From assembly GCA_001586965.3 (NCBI GenBank), contig LUCW03001716.1, positions 1 through 25,763 of the forward strand: 25,763 bases of DNA, read 5' to 3'. Positions 1 to 9,690 of the stretch are shown one piece after another. The position numbers were made by a program, and so were the translations under genes. The DNA comes from Sphaeroforma sirkka (taxonomy: Eukaryota; Opisthokonta; Ichthyosporea; Ichthyophonida). Numbering within the stretch: the stretch's first letter is position 1; every line of letters begins with the position of its first letter. The notes under the pieces were generated by a model, which saw only the letters and a list, made by a program, of their open reading frames with translations, did no database searches and was not told where the DNA came from.

Positions 1-276
1 AATTGTATGTATCGGCTATTTGGCTATTTATCAAGCCTATATAGCACTCCAATCTTCCTGCCTCTGATCTGAAGGTTTGGTTGTTACTTGGAATGGGACG
101 CCATCCACAAGGTATTGCATGATGGGTGCGTCTATTACTTTACTTGACTAGCTTGAATGCATCATCACATTCTTTTAGTCAGAGCTTTCCTAAAGGTCCT
201 TTTGTGCAGCCGTAGGTGATTCTCTGAAAGGCTTTAAAATAATGAGAAAGATGAGGGTACTGAATCCGAGAAGAAG
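1..276 (-). pseudogene. RT connection and start of RNase H, copy A
   Basis: On the minus strand this stretch matches the join of reverse transcriptase and RNase H in copy B at about 10565-10860. The segment for VDGVPFQVATDASD of copy B is recognisable at about 70-130 but is scrambled by indels. The rest of RNase H lies beyond the left edge. No open frame survives, so the call rests on nucleotide similarity to copy B. Confidence 0.7.
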
Positions 277-1019
277 TTAATTAACCCCACATACAGAGTT
301 CACATCTCTTCCAGTAATCGGTGTTGATAAATCCAACAGAAATTGTTTCTTGCCAGGATCAATTTCTACCCCTGCTGCAGATACCTTGTAACCAAGTACG
401 TGTATAGTATCTTTAGCAAAAAAAGAACACTTGTCCTCGTTAATCTTAAGTTTGGCATGGTTTAGTCGCTTTAAGAGTTCATTAACGAGTTCAACATGTT
501 TATGTACTGTCTTTGCAAAGATAACTATATCATCAAAATATACTGATACGTTATCCGACAGGTCCGCAAATAGTTCCACCATAATTTGTTGGAAGAAAGA
601 AGGTAAAATGTAAGCCTTCAGGCGCACCTTTAAACTGGTACTTCTTACCTGCCAAGCATAAAAAAAAGTATTTTCCTATGCGGCTCATATAGTTGTAATT
701 GATGGAATGCAGCTTTAAGTCTACTTTGAAAAAAGATAGTCGCACCTTCCATTTTGCGTAGTATCTCGCTTATCTTTGGTAAGGGAAATCTATGTTGCGG
801 AACTAGTTTGTTGACTGGCGACAGGTGTAGTACTACTCTTGTGTTACTAAACGTTCCATCAGATTTATATTGATCGACCGCTAGAGAGCTAAGTTAACTG
901 GGGTTGCATCATATTTGATTTCAATTAGACCCTGTTTTAATCAATCGTTAATTTGGGTTTTGACAACGTCTTTGTGTCTCCAACTCACGTAGTTATGTGA
1001 AGGACACTTTAACTTAGAG
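277..1019 (-). pseudogene. Reverse transcriptase, copy A (broken)
   Basis: This is the RNA-dependent DNA polymerase part of pol. The longest surviving piece (277-627) carries the catalytic box as VYFDDIVIF, against VYLDDI in copy B and VYIDDI in copy C, followed by the LNHAKLKINEDKCSF and LGYKVSAAGVEIDPGKK thumb motifs normal for Ty3/Gypsy. The front end is recognisable at 960-1019 as CPSHNYVSWRHKDV. Several indels split it into at least four frames, including an extra A run at 418-424. It could not make an enzyme as written. Confidence 0.88.
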
Positions 1020-1612
1020 AAGTTGACGTCTGCTAGGTCAAGCTTAACGTACCCGTTAGAGAACTTAAAAAATACACCAGTCAGTTATTGCAATCGTTCT
1101 GTTTTGTATAATTAAGTCCATAATTATATCGGTAAAATGCGGAATCATATATCTTTTGCTTCTCGCTTTCCGGAGGTGTAGGTATCTTTAACATCTTATC
1201 ATCTGACTGAACTTTTATTTGGGCTCCAGCCCATTAGGCAGACCAGTGAGAGTTATACCAAACTGAGAAGATCAGTCATACCTATAATTAAGTCATATTT
1301 CTGAGACATGTCACTAACGATTAGGTGAGTCTTTACTTCTCTTCTATCTGAGAACATTATGTGTACATAGTCAATGGCTTCTTCGCAACTGGTAACTTTG
1401 CCATTTCCCAAGATTAAATTAGTTGTTTCGTTATGGATAGCCATATCTGCAGCGTAGGCTACTCGGCGTGAGATAGCAGAGACTTCAGCTCCTGGATCAA
1501 AAAGTGCTATAACTTTTTCTTCATTCACATAAACGGTTTGAAATATACGTTCATCTCCTTTGGTATAGATTTTATTGGACTTTTTCTCATAATCTTGCTC
1601 TAGTGCACACAT
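1020..1612 (-). pseudogene. Aspartic protease, copy A (broken)
   Basis: This is the retropepsin that cleaves Gag-Pol. The open part (1253-1612, 119 aa) begins MCALEQDYEKK and carries the active-site segment ALFDPGAEVSAIS and the later YDLIIGMTDLLSL, which matches the second hydrophobic strand of retropepsins. The active site is DPG rather than the common DTG or DSG, as in copy B. The frame shifts near 1253; the remainder down to 1020 resembles the protease-RT linker of copy B. Here the linker reads SKLKCPSHNY without the stop seen in copy B. It lies in the same frame as gag, after an in-frame TGA. Confidence 0.85.
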
Positions 1613-1621
1613 ATAGAACTG

Positions 1622-1624
1622 TCA
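1622..1624 (-). promoter_or_regulatory. In-frame UGA between gag and protease (possible readthrough site), copy A
   Basis: Gag ends ...VQVKH-TGA. The next codons in the same frame are CAG TTC TAT ATG, and the ATG opens the protease. Copy B has the same arrangement with CAG TAC CAT ATG. The CAG after the stop resembles the CAR-YYA context of tobamovirus-type readthrough in its first letters, but the full motif is not present. Confidence 0.5.
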
Positions 1625-2886
1625 GTGCTTAACTTGGACGTCCGGCATGTCCTTGCAATCATCTTTGTGCCAACCGTTAGTACCTTTGCAAGTAGTACAG
1701 TCTTTCAAACAATGCCCAAAGTTTGGCTTGCCTGGTGCACAGTTAACAGAGTCGTGTTTACCATTCCACTTGCCATCACGTTTAGTGAGGTTGTAACCAC
1801 ACTTCTTGCAAGGTGCTCTCTCATTCCTTTCACCATTTGGTTCAGTAGAAGTAGAGGCTTTACCACCTCCAGCAGTAGTGCGAGGTTTCTTAGTATTACG
1901 CGCAGTGTTATTATCTGTCGCGGTACGCTTAGCGGGCTGGGTAAAGCTCGAGGTACTAAGTACTCTAATAGATGAGTTGTTATGCTTTTGAACTATCTTC
2001 TCAAAGACAGACCAAGGCATGGATCGCAAGTCACCATAGGTGATAATATCATCATTGGCCTTCTTAAAAGGCTAGCCCCCCAGAGTCTCCATCATCTGAC
2101 AAAATAGTAAATATTTGCCAATTTAGGTACGACCTCCCATCCGAGTGTTCATATGTGTCATATGAGCTAGAGCACCTCGAATAGTATTATCGTTCGTAAA
2201 GGTCTTGCGAGACTCTAGAAGTTCACGGTCACGTGCATCTTCAAAGAAGGCGTTAAGTATATTCTCACGCAACTGGCGCCAGGGTAGGGCTTTCCAGTTG
2301 GGCTCATAGGCCTTCAAGATAGATTTCCATTCCTCTGACTCACAGAAATGAATAAAGGCATTCATCATCTGTTTATCCTTAAGGCTGGCAGACTCCTTAA
2401 GTTGGTCAAAGGCCTTCAGTGTCTCCACTGTACTCTCATTAGTAGAGAAATCGACCTCAGCCATCGCGTTACCTAGCTGCTTTATAAAGCTTGGTTCAAA
2501 GCGTTCACGAGGTTCACGCTCAGTGCTATGGGCTGCTAGTGCCAAGATGGAGTATATCTCCTTTCTCTTGTTATCGATTAGATAGCGAATGTTATCCGAT
2601 TTCTTATCGTCAAGGTCAGGGTCATTCAATAGACGGTTCTCAAGGACTTGCATACCAGAACGTAATAGCCTGAGACGTTGTCGTCTGTTTTTCACTTTAT
2701 CGTCTTTAGCACTAGGGTAGGTACTCTCTAGTGAGGTACTGGTATAACGATTACCAAAGTCGTGATTACCAGGGTTTGATGGTAAATAAAGATAGATGTT
2801 ATAGGCCTCATCGATCTCCATACAATCAAAGCCTCTGACAGGGTTTGGTGTGTTGAGAGGGTGGTCGATTGTAGCTTCCGCGAGCG
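1622..2886 (-). pseudogene. Gag, copy A (central and C-terminal part, broken)
   Basis: This is the structural capsid/nucleocapsid protein of the element. The piece at 2123-2821 aligns with residues from about 275 onward of copy B Gag (PGNHDFGNRYTSTSLES, FDQLKESASLKDKQMMNAF, WKALPWRQLRENILNAFF). It ends at a TAA where copy B has TAT. The piece at 1622-2029 carries the nucleocapsid: CKKCGYNLTK followed by H-x4-C, then CTTCKGTNGWHKDDC, a CX2CX6HX3C zinc-type motif. The upstream end stops being like copy B at about 2880. Positions 2800-2806 read C in all frames of interest, so no clear start codon is assigned. Confidence 0.85.
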
Positions 2887-3220
2887 ACTACCGCATTGAC
2901 GGCTGTCTCTGCCCTGTCTGCCCCGGTAGCCACAAGTTCACTACCAGCCACTTTAACTACATCCAACAACTGATTCGACGCATCCTGGTAGGCCCGAAAC
3001 TGCCTCCCATTGGCCCTGACCTCCTTCAGCAATTACAGGAGTGCCACGACTTCCATGGTATCTGGACCCTCCACGGACACCTTGGATCTTTTCTCCAGCA
3101 TATCAAAGAACCACCGTACCCTCACCCGTCTCTGACACATCAACAGATGTTCCCCATACCCCGGCTAATCACGCTGTTGAAGTACTACTTCCAAATTTTG
3201 GTTCAAACCAAATTATCGCG
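2885..3220 (+). repeat. Left arm of long inverted repeat
   Basis: This 336-bp arm is the reverse complement of 3671-4005 with roughly 90% or better identity by eye. The outer end is cgactaccgc and the inner end is gttcaaaccaaattatcgcg. The mismatches are scattered substitutions, which argues against a simple assembly fold-back. On the minus strand the arm encodes an alanine-rich, helix-like stretch (NGRQFRAYQDASNQLLD, then ATGADRAETAV) that runs toward gag. Confidence 0.9.
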
Positions 3221-3604
3221 CTTAGACTTGTGGTTCCGCCTATGATACTTCCGATCCAGGCCAGCCAACACATACCGAATTCATCCGTGGTCTGGTGCAG
3301 CATTGGCTTACCCCCATCCTCGCTCCTCGACCGGATTATGATGGATAACCTGGTCCTTCTCGGTATTTCATACTCTGCACTAACCCATTCCGCGCATTTT
3401 TACGGCGCAGACCCGATCTGTACCACAGAGGTGGGTACTTTACTTAGTAGGTCACCAGGCAAAAATATGGAACATTCGATAGTAACAGTGTTTTGTCAAT
3501 ACCGGCCCGAATTGACTCAGCGCATATCTTCCATTGTCGACTCACTTGGCCCAAGCTTCAAACGGTATTTTACTGAACAATTTTTCCCGTCAATCTTTTC
3601 CTGA
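3041..3604 (+). CDS. Unrecognised ORF spanning the inverted-repeat spacer (187 aa)
   Basis: An uninterrupted 187-codon frame begins in the left arm and crosses most of the spacer, ending at TGA near 3604. I do not recognise it. The end, including VFCQYRPELTQRISSIVDSL, has a natural-looking composition. The opposite strand of the spacer also looks coding, though it has several stops: a short ATG frame at about 3524-3637 (MALIVAVVVQEK...) and a stretch near 3230-3330 with CWLAWIGSIIGGTTSLSAII, which has an alternating beta-strand pattern. I cannot tell which strand was the gene, and either may be chance. Confidence 0.25.
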   Translation: MPRLPWYLDPPRTPWIFSPAYQRTTVPSPVSDTSTDVPHTPANHAVEVLLPNFGSNQIIALRLVVPPMILPIQASQHIPNSSVVWCSIGLPPSSLLDRIMMDNLVLLGISYSALTHSAHFYGADPICTTEVGTLLSRSPGKNMEHSIVTVFCQYRPELTQRISSIVDSLGPSFKRYFTEQFFPSIFS

Positions 3605-3670
3605 ACCACTACAGCGACTATGAGAGCCATACCATATGTTCATACATTGGAACATACAGAACCAACAATC

Positions 3671-4005
3671 GCGATGATTTGGTTTGAACCGAAATTTGGA
3701 AGTAGTATTTCAACAGCGCGATTAGCCGGGGTATGGGGAACATCTGTTGATGTGTCAGGGACGGGTGAGGGTACGGTGGCTCTTCAACATGCTGGATAAA
3801 AGATCCAAGGTGTCCGTGGAGGGTCCAGATACCATGGAAGTCGTGGCACTCCTGTAATTGCTGAAGGAGGTCAGGGCCAATGGAAGGCAGTTTCGAGCCT
3901 ACCAGGATGCGTCGAATCAGTTGTTGGATGCAGTTAAAGCGGCTGGTAGGGAACTTGTGGCTACCGGGGCAGACAGGGCAGAGACAGCCGTTGGTGCGGT
4001 AGTCG
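3671..4005 (+). repeat. Right arm of long inverted repeat
   Basis: This is the inverted partner of 2885-3220, separated from it by a spacer of about 450 bp. On the plus strand it encodes the same helix-like stretch as the minus strand of the left arm, with substitutions such as DVVKVAGSE to DAVKAAGRE. Both arms share a stop codon at the same place just before LLKEVRANG. Confidence 0.9.
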
Positions 4006-4313
4006 AGCAATGTGAACATGTACGTATTCGTTACAATCATAGCACAGAGCCGGATTGATGTAGACTCGAAGCAGCAATTGAAGCTGTCGTGTCTGGCTGT
4101 GTCTTGGTTTGAGGTTGGCGGTTGACTCATAACCAGTTGGTAGTAGTATTTGCGCCGGGCCATTGCCGCAATCTCTTTGTTGGACCAACATTTTGTTATA
4201 GCCACTATGAAGTAGTATAGAATACTTACAGCTGTCATGTCGTTGAATAGTAAGCAATTATTCGACAGTCTAGAAGCAGTACATTACGGTAACTACTAAA
4301 TAAGTGAAAAATA
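4006..4313 (-). other. Replacement block end and leader of copy A
   Basis: From about 4006 to 4240 the DNA does not match copy B. Its minus strand holds an overlapping open frame (to about 4238) that starts MTAVSILYYFIVAITKCW and contains a hydrophobic stretch; I do not recognise it. From about 4245 to 4313 the sequence again matches the 5' leader of copy B (gacagtctagaagcagtaca). No canonical TGG-type primer binding site follows the LTR. Confidence 0.5.
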
Positions 4314-4912
4314 TGTAAACTTCGATGGATATTTCTATGTTTTTAAACTATGTTATATAAACTAAGGTACAATTCAAGTCAGTTAGGATTTAACAGTGGT
4401 AGCTTGTGTAAGTATGGTCGGGATTGCCTCTTGTTAATAGCCTCAATATCCTCGATCACTCCGGACGTACCTCTAACTGTTCTTTATTGAATGTTTTTCA
4501 CTAGAAGTACTGTGTTCATGACCACATGCCTAATTTGTAGATAGACATAAGAACGTAAGTCAAGTTAATACATTTGCTAATATAAATTAAGTTCCATCTG
4601 AAGAAAAGTTAAAAAAAGAAAAAGACTTATTGGATTTTGGAGATTGGCGGGAAGACCAAAACCTGTAAGTAGTAGTTCAGTGATTATAAAATTTAGTTTA
4701 TAGTATCCTACATCTACTATCGTCTCAAATAGGTCCAAGTAAACGAGTCATACCAAATACTCAGGCTATTGGAGCCATCGAAGTGAATTTAGAACACTTT
4801 GGAAATATTGGAAAAATAATTTGTATTAAATTATTTTAAATACAATTAAAAACCAATATGTTATCTCATTTGATCTTGATATTTTAGACTGGCCGGAGGC
4901 CGTATTTCTACA
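4314..4912 (-). repeat. 5' LTR of copy A
   Basis: This 599-bp repeat is collinear with the two LTRs of copy B. On the minus strand it starts TGTAGAAATACGGCC and ends GAAGTTTACA, so it has TG...CA ends within the short inverted repeat TGTA/TACA. It differs from the copy B LTRs at many more sites than they differ from each other, so it is an older or separate lineage of the same family. Confidence 0.93.
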
Positions 4913-5211
4913 ATATCTCGAGTAAACATACTGGTCTGATTTTCTTCAGTGAAGGCGATGTATATATTGGGTGCTCCTTGAAGGTCTGGAATCTCAAGAA
5001 AGAGTGTAAGGAAACTGTACGAAGTCGTTCTTACATATGTTACTCGAAATCAAAGCAAGATAAAAATTATTGCAAGTGGTGCGGTCACGTAGAATGCCAT
5101 GTGTATTTCTGTTCCATCGAGTGCTTTCAAAAACATCATTTGGATACGATTCTAGGGAAAAAGAAACGACGACGGCGCTCTGACACTGACAGATCATTGC
5201 AATATTTTTAG
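4913..5211 (+). pseudogene. C-terminal fragment of a Cys-rich protein, possibly piggyBac-type
   Basis: The frame is open from the LTR edge to the TAG at 5209-5211, giving about 99 residues with no convincing ATG, so the 5' part is missing or lies across the LTR. The end carries clustered cysteines and histidines (NYCKWCGHVEC, FCSIECFQKHH) and then a basic run KKKRRRR. The layout resembles the C-terminal cysteine-rich zinc domain of piggyBac-family transposases (YCxxC then CFxxYH), but the match is loose. The basic run could be a nuclear localisation signal. An unrelated zinc-binding protein is equally possible. Confidence 0.4.
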
Positions 5212-5326
5212 CTGTATATCAATGAAGGTGTATTATATGGACTCACACAAGCGTTCTGACAGACTATTGTAATATTTTATTAGCTGTAAATCAATAAAGG
5301 TGCATTATATTCACTCACACAAGCGT
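5179..5326 (+). repeat. Two-copy tandem repeat (76 + 72 bp) with polyadenylation signals
   Basis: Positions 5179-5254 and 5255-5326 are diverged copies sharing agctgta.atcaat.aaggtg.attatat and actcacacaagcgt. The first copy includes the last codons and stop of the Cys-rich frame. The second has AATAAA (atcaataaagg) where the first has AATGAA. This looks like a duplicated 3' UTR and poly(A) site. Confidence 0.85.
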
Positions 5327-6399
5327 TGTGGTATGCTTAGATATGCCTTATAAATTTATACATGCTTTAAAAAACACGGCTAGGGCGCCGCGGAGACCAA
5401 AAGCGTTCCTTCAAAGAGTGTCGCTAAGAACTCACCCTTTCTCCCTCACTTTCACTTTTAAACACACACACACACACACAAATACGCACTGTTGTTCAGT
5501 CACAAACGTGACGGACCCACAAAAGTATGCTCTATTTTTTGAAACAAGATTCCATTTAGGATCCCCTTGGGGGCTTCTTTGGGGTCTACAAATGGGGTAA
5601 AAGCGTTCCGGACAGATTTCAAGTTCAATAAAAGAAATAGAGACTCTACAGCTACGATTTCGGTGATAAAAACGTTTAAAAAAAGTATCGTCAAAACAGG
5701 ACAATTGTTTTTGGGTCGAATACAAATTTCGACTCGAGCGCTGTCGGTACTCGGAACACACCAGGCGGCAGACTGGATTTTTTTTTATATGCACTTGTTT
5801 TTTTTTTTAATGTTTTTTTTTACCTGAACATATTTATTGCTTTTTTTTAACAAAAAAATATAAAAAATATTCTGTGTTGGTATTTATGCCTTTTCTGTCT
5901 ATTTTTTAAAAAAAGAAACAAAATACAGTTTGTTCATTTTTTTAATTCAAATTATAGTATCCGTCCGGTTTCTGAAAGATTTCGAAAAAGTTCCTTCTTT
6001 TTAAAAACAAATTACGAGAGTAGTTCGCAACTTCGCGCCCGCGGTGCCAATTAGAGAAAATCTTTCGGAATATAAGCCTCAAGACCGTCGGGGCCCAAAA
6101 CACGTTTTTTCTGACATTATCTATGAAAAGTAAAAAACACACAAATACACACATCAATACACCTACAACACACCTCACCTACAGTCACAGCGTTAGTATC
6201 GCTACCTAACACGCATACGATGTAGGTCGTAGCACTGTATAGCCTAATTAGACTACGTTCTTTCCAGTGAGCACATCGGATTTCTCATACGATGTAGTTA
6301 AGCCCCACTTTTTGCCATCAGAAGGCGAGATCACTTTGCGCTCCGATCACGTAGTGAACTACTTTTACCTAAATATCGTCAGGTTTCACACTAGCAACC
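5327..6399. other. AT-rich non-coding stretch with simple repeats
   Basis: It holds a (CA)n run at 5462-5480, long poly-T and poly-A tracts at about 5780-5950, and a small G-rich inverted repeat (gatccccttgggggc...) at 5560-5585. The open frames here have poor, homopolymer-driven composition and I do not accept them as genes. A weak terminal-inverted-repeat look between about 5368 and 6110 was not convincing. A pyrimidine-rich tract ending ttctttccag at 6258-6267 could be a splice acceptor. Confidence 0.6.
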
Positions 6400-6974
6400 A
6401 TGTCGAGTACAAGGCGTATCCCACAGAAAGAGAAAGCGTTCAAGCAAAGCTGTATATGTGAACTGAAAGGATGTTTGAATTGTACTGCTCGCAAGATTAG
6501 ACTACTACTGAGTGATGATGCCATTGCGCTTCGATAGATAAAAAAATAATACAACCACACGGGAACGAAGATTCATGGCAGACGGCTATGGCCAAGCGCC
6601 GAACGTTACATAACAATGCATTTATCAACGCTCGACACTTCCCCTTACAGCAACTAGTGAATAGAGGTAATGGTATACACGCCGGGCCTAACGCCATGCC
6701 CAAACTGATGCTTCAATGGAACGCAGATCGGAATATACTTCAAGTTGTGCAGGGCGAGTATGCAAGGGTACAGTGTGTATGTGCAAACGGTGATTCCGTG
6801 TGTGAAGATCTACGCCACGGAGGTTATTTTCTTGTTCCCGTGGCCAAAGGTATAGAAAGAGGGCGTTCACATAAGCCATCATCATTTATAAATACTTGCA
6901 GAGATAGTGATAGCAAATGTTTGGAATACCTTGGGGAGAAACGCTTTGAGCTAGTAGAAAATTATTTAAGATAA
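6400..6974 (+). pseudogene. Unrecognised gene fragment in two frames (46-codon and 128-codon ORFs)
   Basis: An ATG at 6400 opens a frame to TAG at about 6538-6540 with a tight cysteine group (SCICELKGCLNC). A second frame, open from 6519 with its first ATG at 6588, runs to TAA at 6972-6974 with natural composition (YARVQCVCANGDSVCEDLRHGG). The two overlap by about 20 bases in different frames, so one indel or a small intron would join them. I do not recognise the product. It may be a host gene fragment or the remains of another element; it ends about 250 bp before copy B. Confidence 0.35.
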
Positions 6975-7026
6975 TTAAATGTGATGCCATGTGTGTTAAG
7001 CGATGTAAGGGTTAGTAGCTAAAGAC

Positions 7027-7167
7027 ATGGCCAGAAGCAAGAACACTGTAGATGAAGAAACATCGTCGCCACAAGATTCTACAACCAGAAGCAGCTATGT
7101 GCCTGGAAACCAGAATCTATCTTCAAGCCTCTATCTGCACAGCTTTGGTCTCATTATACAATCTTAA
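7027..7167 (+). CDS. Small unrecognised ORF (46 aa)
   Basis: The ATG at 7027 opens a 46-codon frame ending in TAA, starting MARSKNTVDEETSSPQDSTT and ending in a hydrophobic LHSFGLIIQS. The Ser/Thr-rich composition looks protein-like but is too short for confidence. It might be a terminal exon of the fragment just upstream. It lies 63 bp before the LTR of copy B. Confidence 0.2.
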   Translation: MARSKNTVDEETSSPQDSTTRSSYVPGNQNLSSSLYLHSFGLIIQS

Positions 7168-7230
7168 TCTCCTATATTCTAGCAAAAGTTCTCTAAGCTC
7201 GCTTTCCTCTGATATATCTATTGGTTGTGG

Positions 7231-7826
7231 TGTAAACTTCGATGGAAATTACTAGGTTTCAAACTATAATAAACTAAAATACAATTTAGTCAGTTAGGAT
7301 TTAGCAGTGGTAGCTTGTGTAAGAATGATCGGGACTGCCTCTTGTTAAGAGCCTAAATATCCTCGATCACACAGGGCGTACCTCTAGCTGTTCTTTATTG
7401 AATAATTTTCACTAGAAGTACTAAGTGTTCATGACCACTTGCCTAATTTGTAAATAGACATAATAACGTAAGTCACGTTAATACATTAGCTGATATATAT
7501 AAAGTTCCATCTGAAGAAAAGTTAAAAAAAAAAAAAGACTTATTGGATTTTGAGATTGGCGGGAGGACCAAAATCTATAAGTAGTAGTTCGGAGATTATA
7601 AAATTTAGTTTATAATATCCTACATCTACTAATGTCTCAAATAGGTCCAAGTAGATGAGTCATACCAAATACTCAGGCTATTGGAGCCATCAAAGTGAAT
7701 TTAGAACACTTTGGAAATATTGGAAAAAGAGCTTGTACTAAATTATTTAAAATACAAATAAAAAAACCAATGTATTATCTCAATTGATCTTGATATTTTA
7801 GACTGACCGGAGGCCATATTTCTACA
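7231..7826 (-). repeat. 3' LTR of copy B
   Basis: This 596-bp LTR starts at tgtaaac and ends at ttctaca on the plus strand. Its edges are set exactly by comparison with 14297-14893: similarity stops abruptly at both ends. In element orientation it runs TGTAGAAA...GTTTACA. Confidence 0.96.
7394..7399 (-). promoter_or_regulatory. Polyadenylation signal AATAAA in the 3' LTR
   Basis: The plus strand reads tttatt, giving AATAAA in element sense. It is conserved at 14459-14464 in the other LTR and lies about 215 bp downstream of a TATA-like box there, a sensible place for the R/U5 region. Confidence 0.5.
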
Positions 7827-7841
7827 TAGCCCCAGTAGCTT
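7827..7841 (-). promoter_or_regulatory. Polypurine-tract candidate for plus-strand priming
   Basis: Directly upstream of the 3' LTR in element sense the sequence is gctactggggcta, a weak purine-rich run. Copy C has the clearer gctgggtgggggc at the same place before its LTR edge. A short G-run abutting the LTR is where the plus-strand primer is expected. Confidence 0.45.
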
Positions 7842-7952
7842 TTAGAACTACGAACGTACGTTAAGATACGATCTAGTTGGTAAAGCGAAAACCAAAGTAA
7901 AAACGGTTTCGGTCATGACTTATCGAGTAAGTATGTGCCTATATGTACGAGT

Positions 7953-9675
7953 TCAAGACTCATGTTGTACTCTATGTCGTTTAGTATTTGGTCCAGTAAC
8001 CATTTCCGATGTAGGCGCCTTACGTTTATTATTTGGTAAGGTAATAGCCAAAGGCTGTTCTTCATTAGTAAGTAAGTTTGAACAATTTTCTGCACTGTTG
8101 GTAAGCAGATCAGAAAGTTTAGTCACGTAGGAAGTAGGTGGCAAATAGGGAATTTCAGATCCGTCAGGGTTTGTAGTCACCTGAGGAAACCCCTTTCGTT
8201 TATCTCGTGTGTTCTTATGTAAACGCTTATTCCATTTCTTATTAAAGATACGAAGAAAGTCGCGAGATTCACGAAATGCATCGGAGGTTAGCTAAGCTAC
8301 TGTCCCATCCATGAAACGGGTCTTGTAGTAAGTGTAACCGTCTTCGGATGTTTTGTCAATTATATCTTTGACTTGTGACTCCACAACTGGGACATCAGAA
8401 TCAAATGAGCGAGCGAATAAGAGATCGGAGGTAGGGATACGGTGAGTGCCTAGATTGGTTGCGCTAGTACCATCAATGTTATTCACTTCGTAAGTATCAC
8501 TCTTCTCATCATGGTAGGAAATAACAAAAGGTCCTATCGTCTTAGAAGAGAGTTCGGTAACGTTGGCGTTTCGATTCATAATGTTAACATAATCGCCGAC
8601 TTTGAACTGAACAATGTTCTTAGTGTTATTCCATCGGTCATACGCTTTAAGTAGGACGCGATTTTTGTGCTCGAGTAAACAGGGGTAAACAACGTTCTGC
8701 ATATGCTCGATCTTTTGTAGCCACGGGGTAGTGTGTTTCTCGGGCGCAGTTTTATCAAACGTTGCTTTGTAATTCACTATAGCGGCCAAAGAAATAGTGA
8801 AACGGAGTGTTCCAGTTTGAGGATTCATGCAGTTATTCATTTGAGTCTGAACCCATTTCAAATGATAAGGCCACATATCCTCAACGTCGTCTAGTGCGGT
8901 ACGCAAGAGTTTCTTAAGTTCTCTATGACGTGTCTCATTTGCACCCTGCGTTTGAGGTTTGTAGGCGAACACCACGCCTATGGGTCATGCCTGATACGAG
9001 TATAAGTGCCTCCATTACGTCGGTACAAAACTCACTACCGTTATCAGAACATAGTACTCGGGGAAACCGAAGTCATTAAAGACGTGATAGCATAATTCTG
9101 CCACTGTTTGTGGACGTTTGTTCGGTATTGCATAAAGCAAGTTATAGCCCGAAGCCACACATAAGAAATGACAGATATATACATCGCCAGTATGCTTGGA
9201 TCGCGGGAGTTTAACCAAATCGACTATGACTCGGCGCATCGGTTGGTCTTCTGTCACACTTTTTAGGGGTGCCCAACCGTATCGCTTGATCTGGTTCTTT
9301 TCACAATCAGTACAGCGTCGGTATACTTCACGTATGGTTTCTTTCAGCGCCGGGTGATCAAGCCCTGCACGAATAGCCATTTTATAAGTATGCTCATATG
9401 CTCGATGCGTTAAATTATGTATAATTTTAACTCTACTTTCGAGCTCCTCTAAGTCAGTCAGATTCTGCGTAACGCTGGCTGGATGAACCATAGTCCTGTT
9501 GGAAAGGGCAACCTCAGTATCAGGAGGGGTAGAGTCCTGAGATACATAATTGACAACATTGGATTGTTGAAGTATCTTCTTCAGTTGTTTCTGCAACTCC
9601 TGGCTGTTCTTTTTAAGCAGCAGCGCTTTAAGTAGTTGAGTGCGAGCTTCAGGTTCTCTTAGAGTTTTGAGTCTT
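7953..9675 (-). pseudogene. Integrase of copy B (HHCC, DD35E, GPF, chromodomain-like, basic tail)
   Basis: The enzyme inserts the cDNA into the genome. The N-terminal zinc motif has histidines in HNLTHRAYEH and CTDC (9015-9596). The core has the first Asp in RRVIVDLV, the DNGSEF segment (about 9030-9050, in another frame) and the Glu in QTQGANETRH. The C-terminal region (8292-8975) shows VGDYVNI and IGPFVISY, a GPY/F-type module, then a chromodomain-like segment (KDIIDKTSEDGYTYYKTRF). A TAG at 8292-8294 interrupts this where copy C has GAG; the same frame continues to TGA at 7953-7955 with a basic tail (NKRKAP, TGPNTKRHRV). A frameshift near 8980-9015 splits the core. Confidence 0.92.
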
Positions 9676-9690
9676 GATCCATGGCCTTAG

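Larger units (their letters stand above)
1..4912 (-). mobile_element. Ty3/Gypsy-like LTR retrotransposon, copy A (partial)
   Basis: The element reads right to left and is cut by the left window edge. Its 5' LTR is followed by gag, protease, reverse transcriptase and the first part of RNase H. It is the same family as copy B: LTR, gag and pol align throughout with only scattered differences. Every gene has frameshifts or stops, and about 780 bp of the front of gag in copy B is replaced here by an unrelated 1.35-kb block (about 2887-4240). It is a dead or chimeric copy unless part of the damage is sequence error. Confidence 0.9.

Noticed and set aside
2885..4005. Inverted repeat as a simple assembly hairpin
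   Set aside because: Arms differ by scattered substitutions and the spacer is unique, unlike a fold-back artefact.
5432..5794. 120-codon minus-strand ORF with Val-Cys repeats
   Set aside because: It is driven by the CA microsatellite and nearby low-complexity sequence.
5368..6110. Small DNA transposon with terminal inverted repeats
   Set aside because: The outer sequences only loosely resemble each other and no flanking duplication was seen.
7953..7955. UGA reassigned as a sense codon in this genome
   Set aside because: The integrase of copy B ends at TGA at the same residue where copy C ends at TAA, and other frames also end cleanly at TGA.
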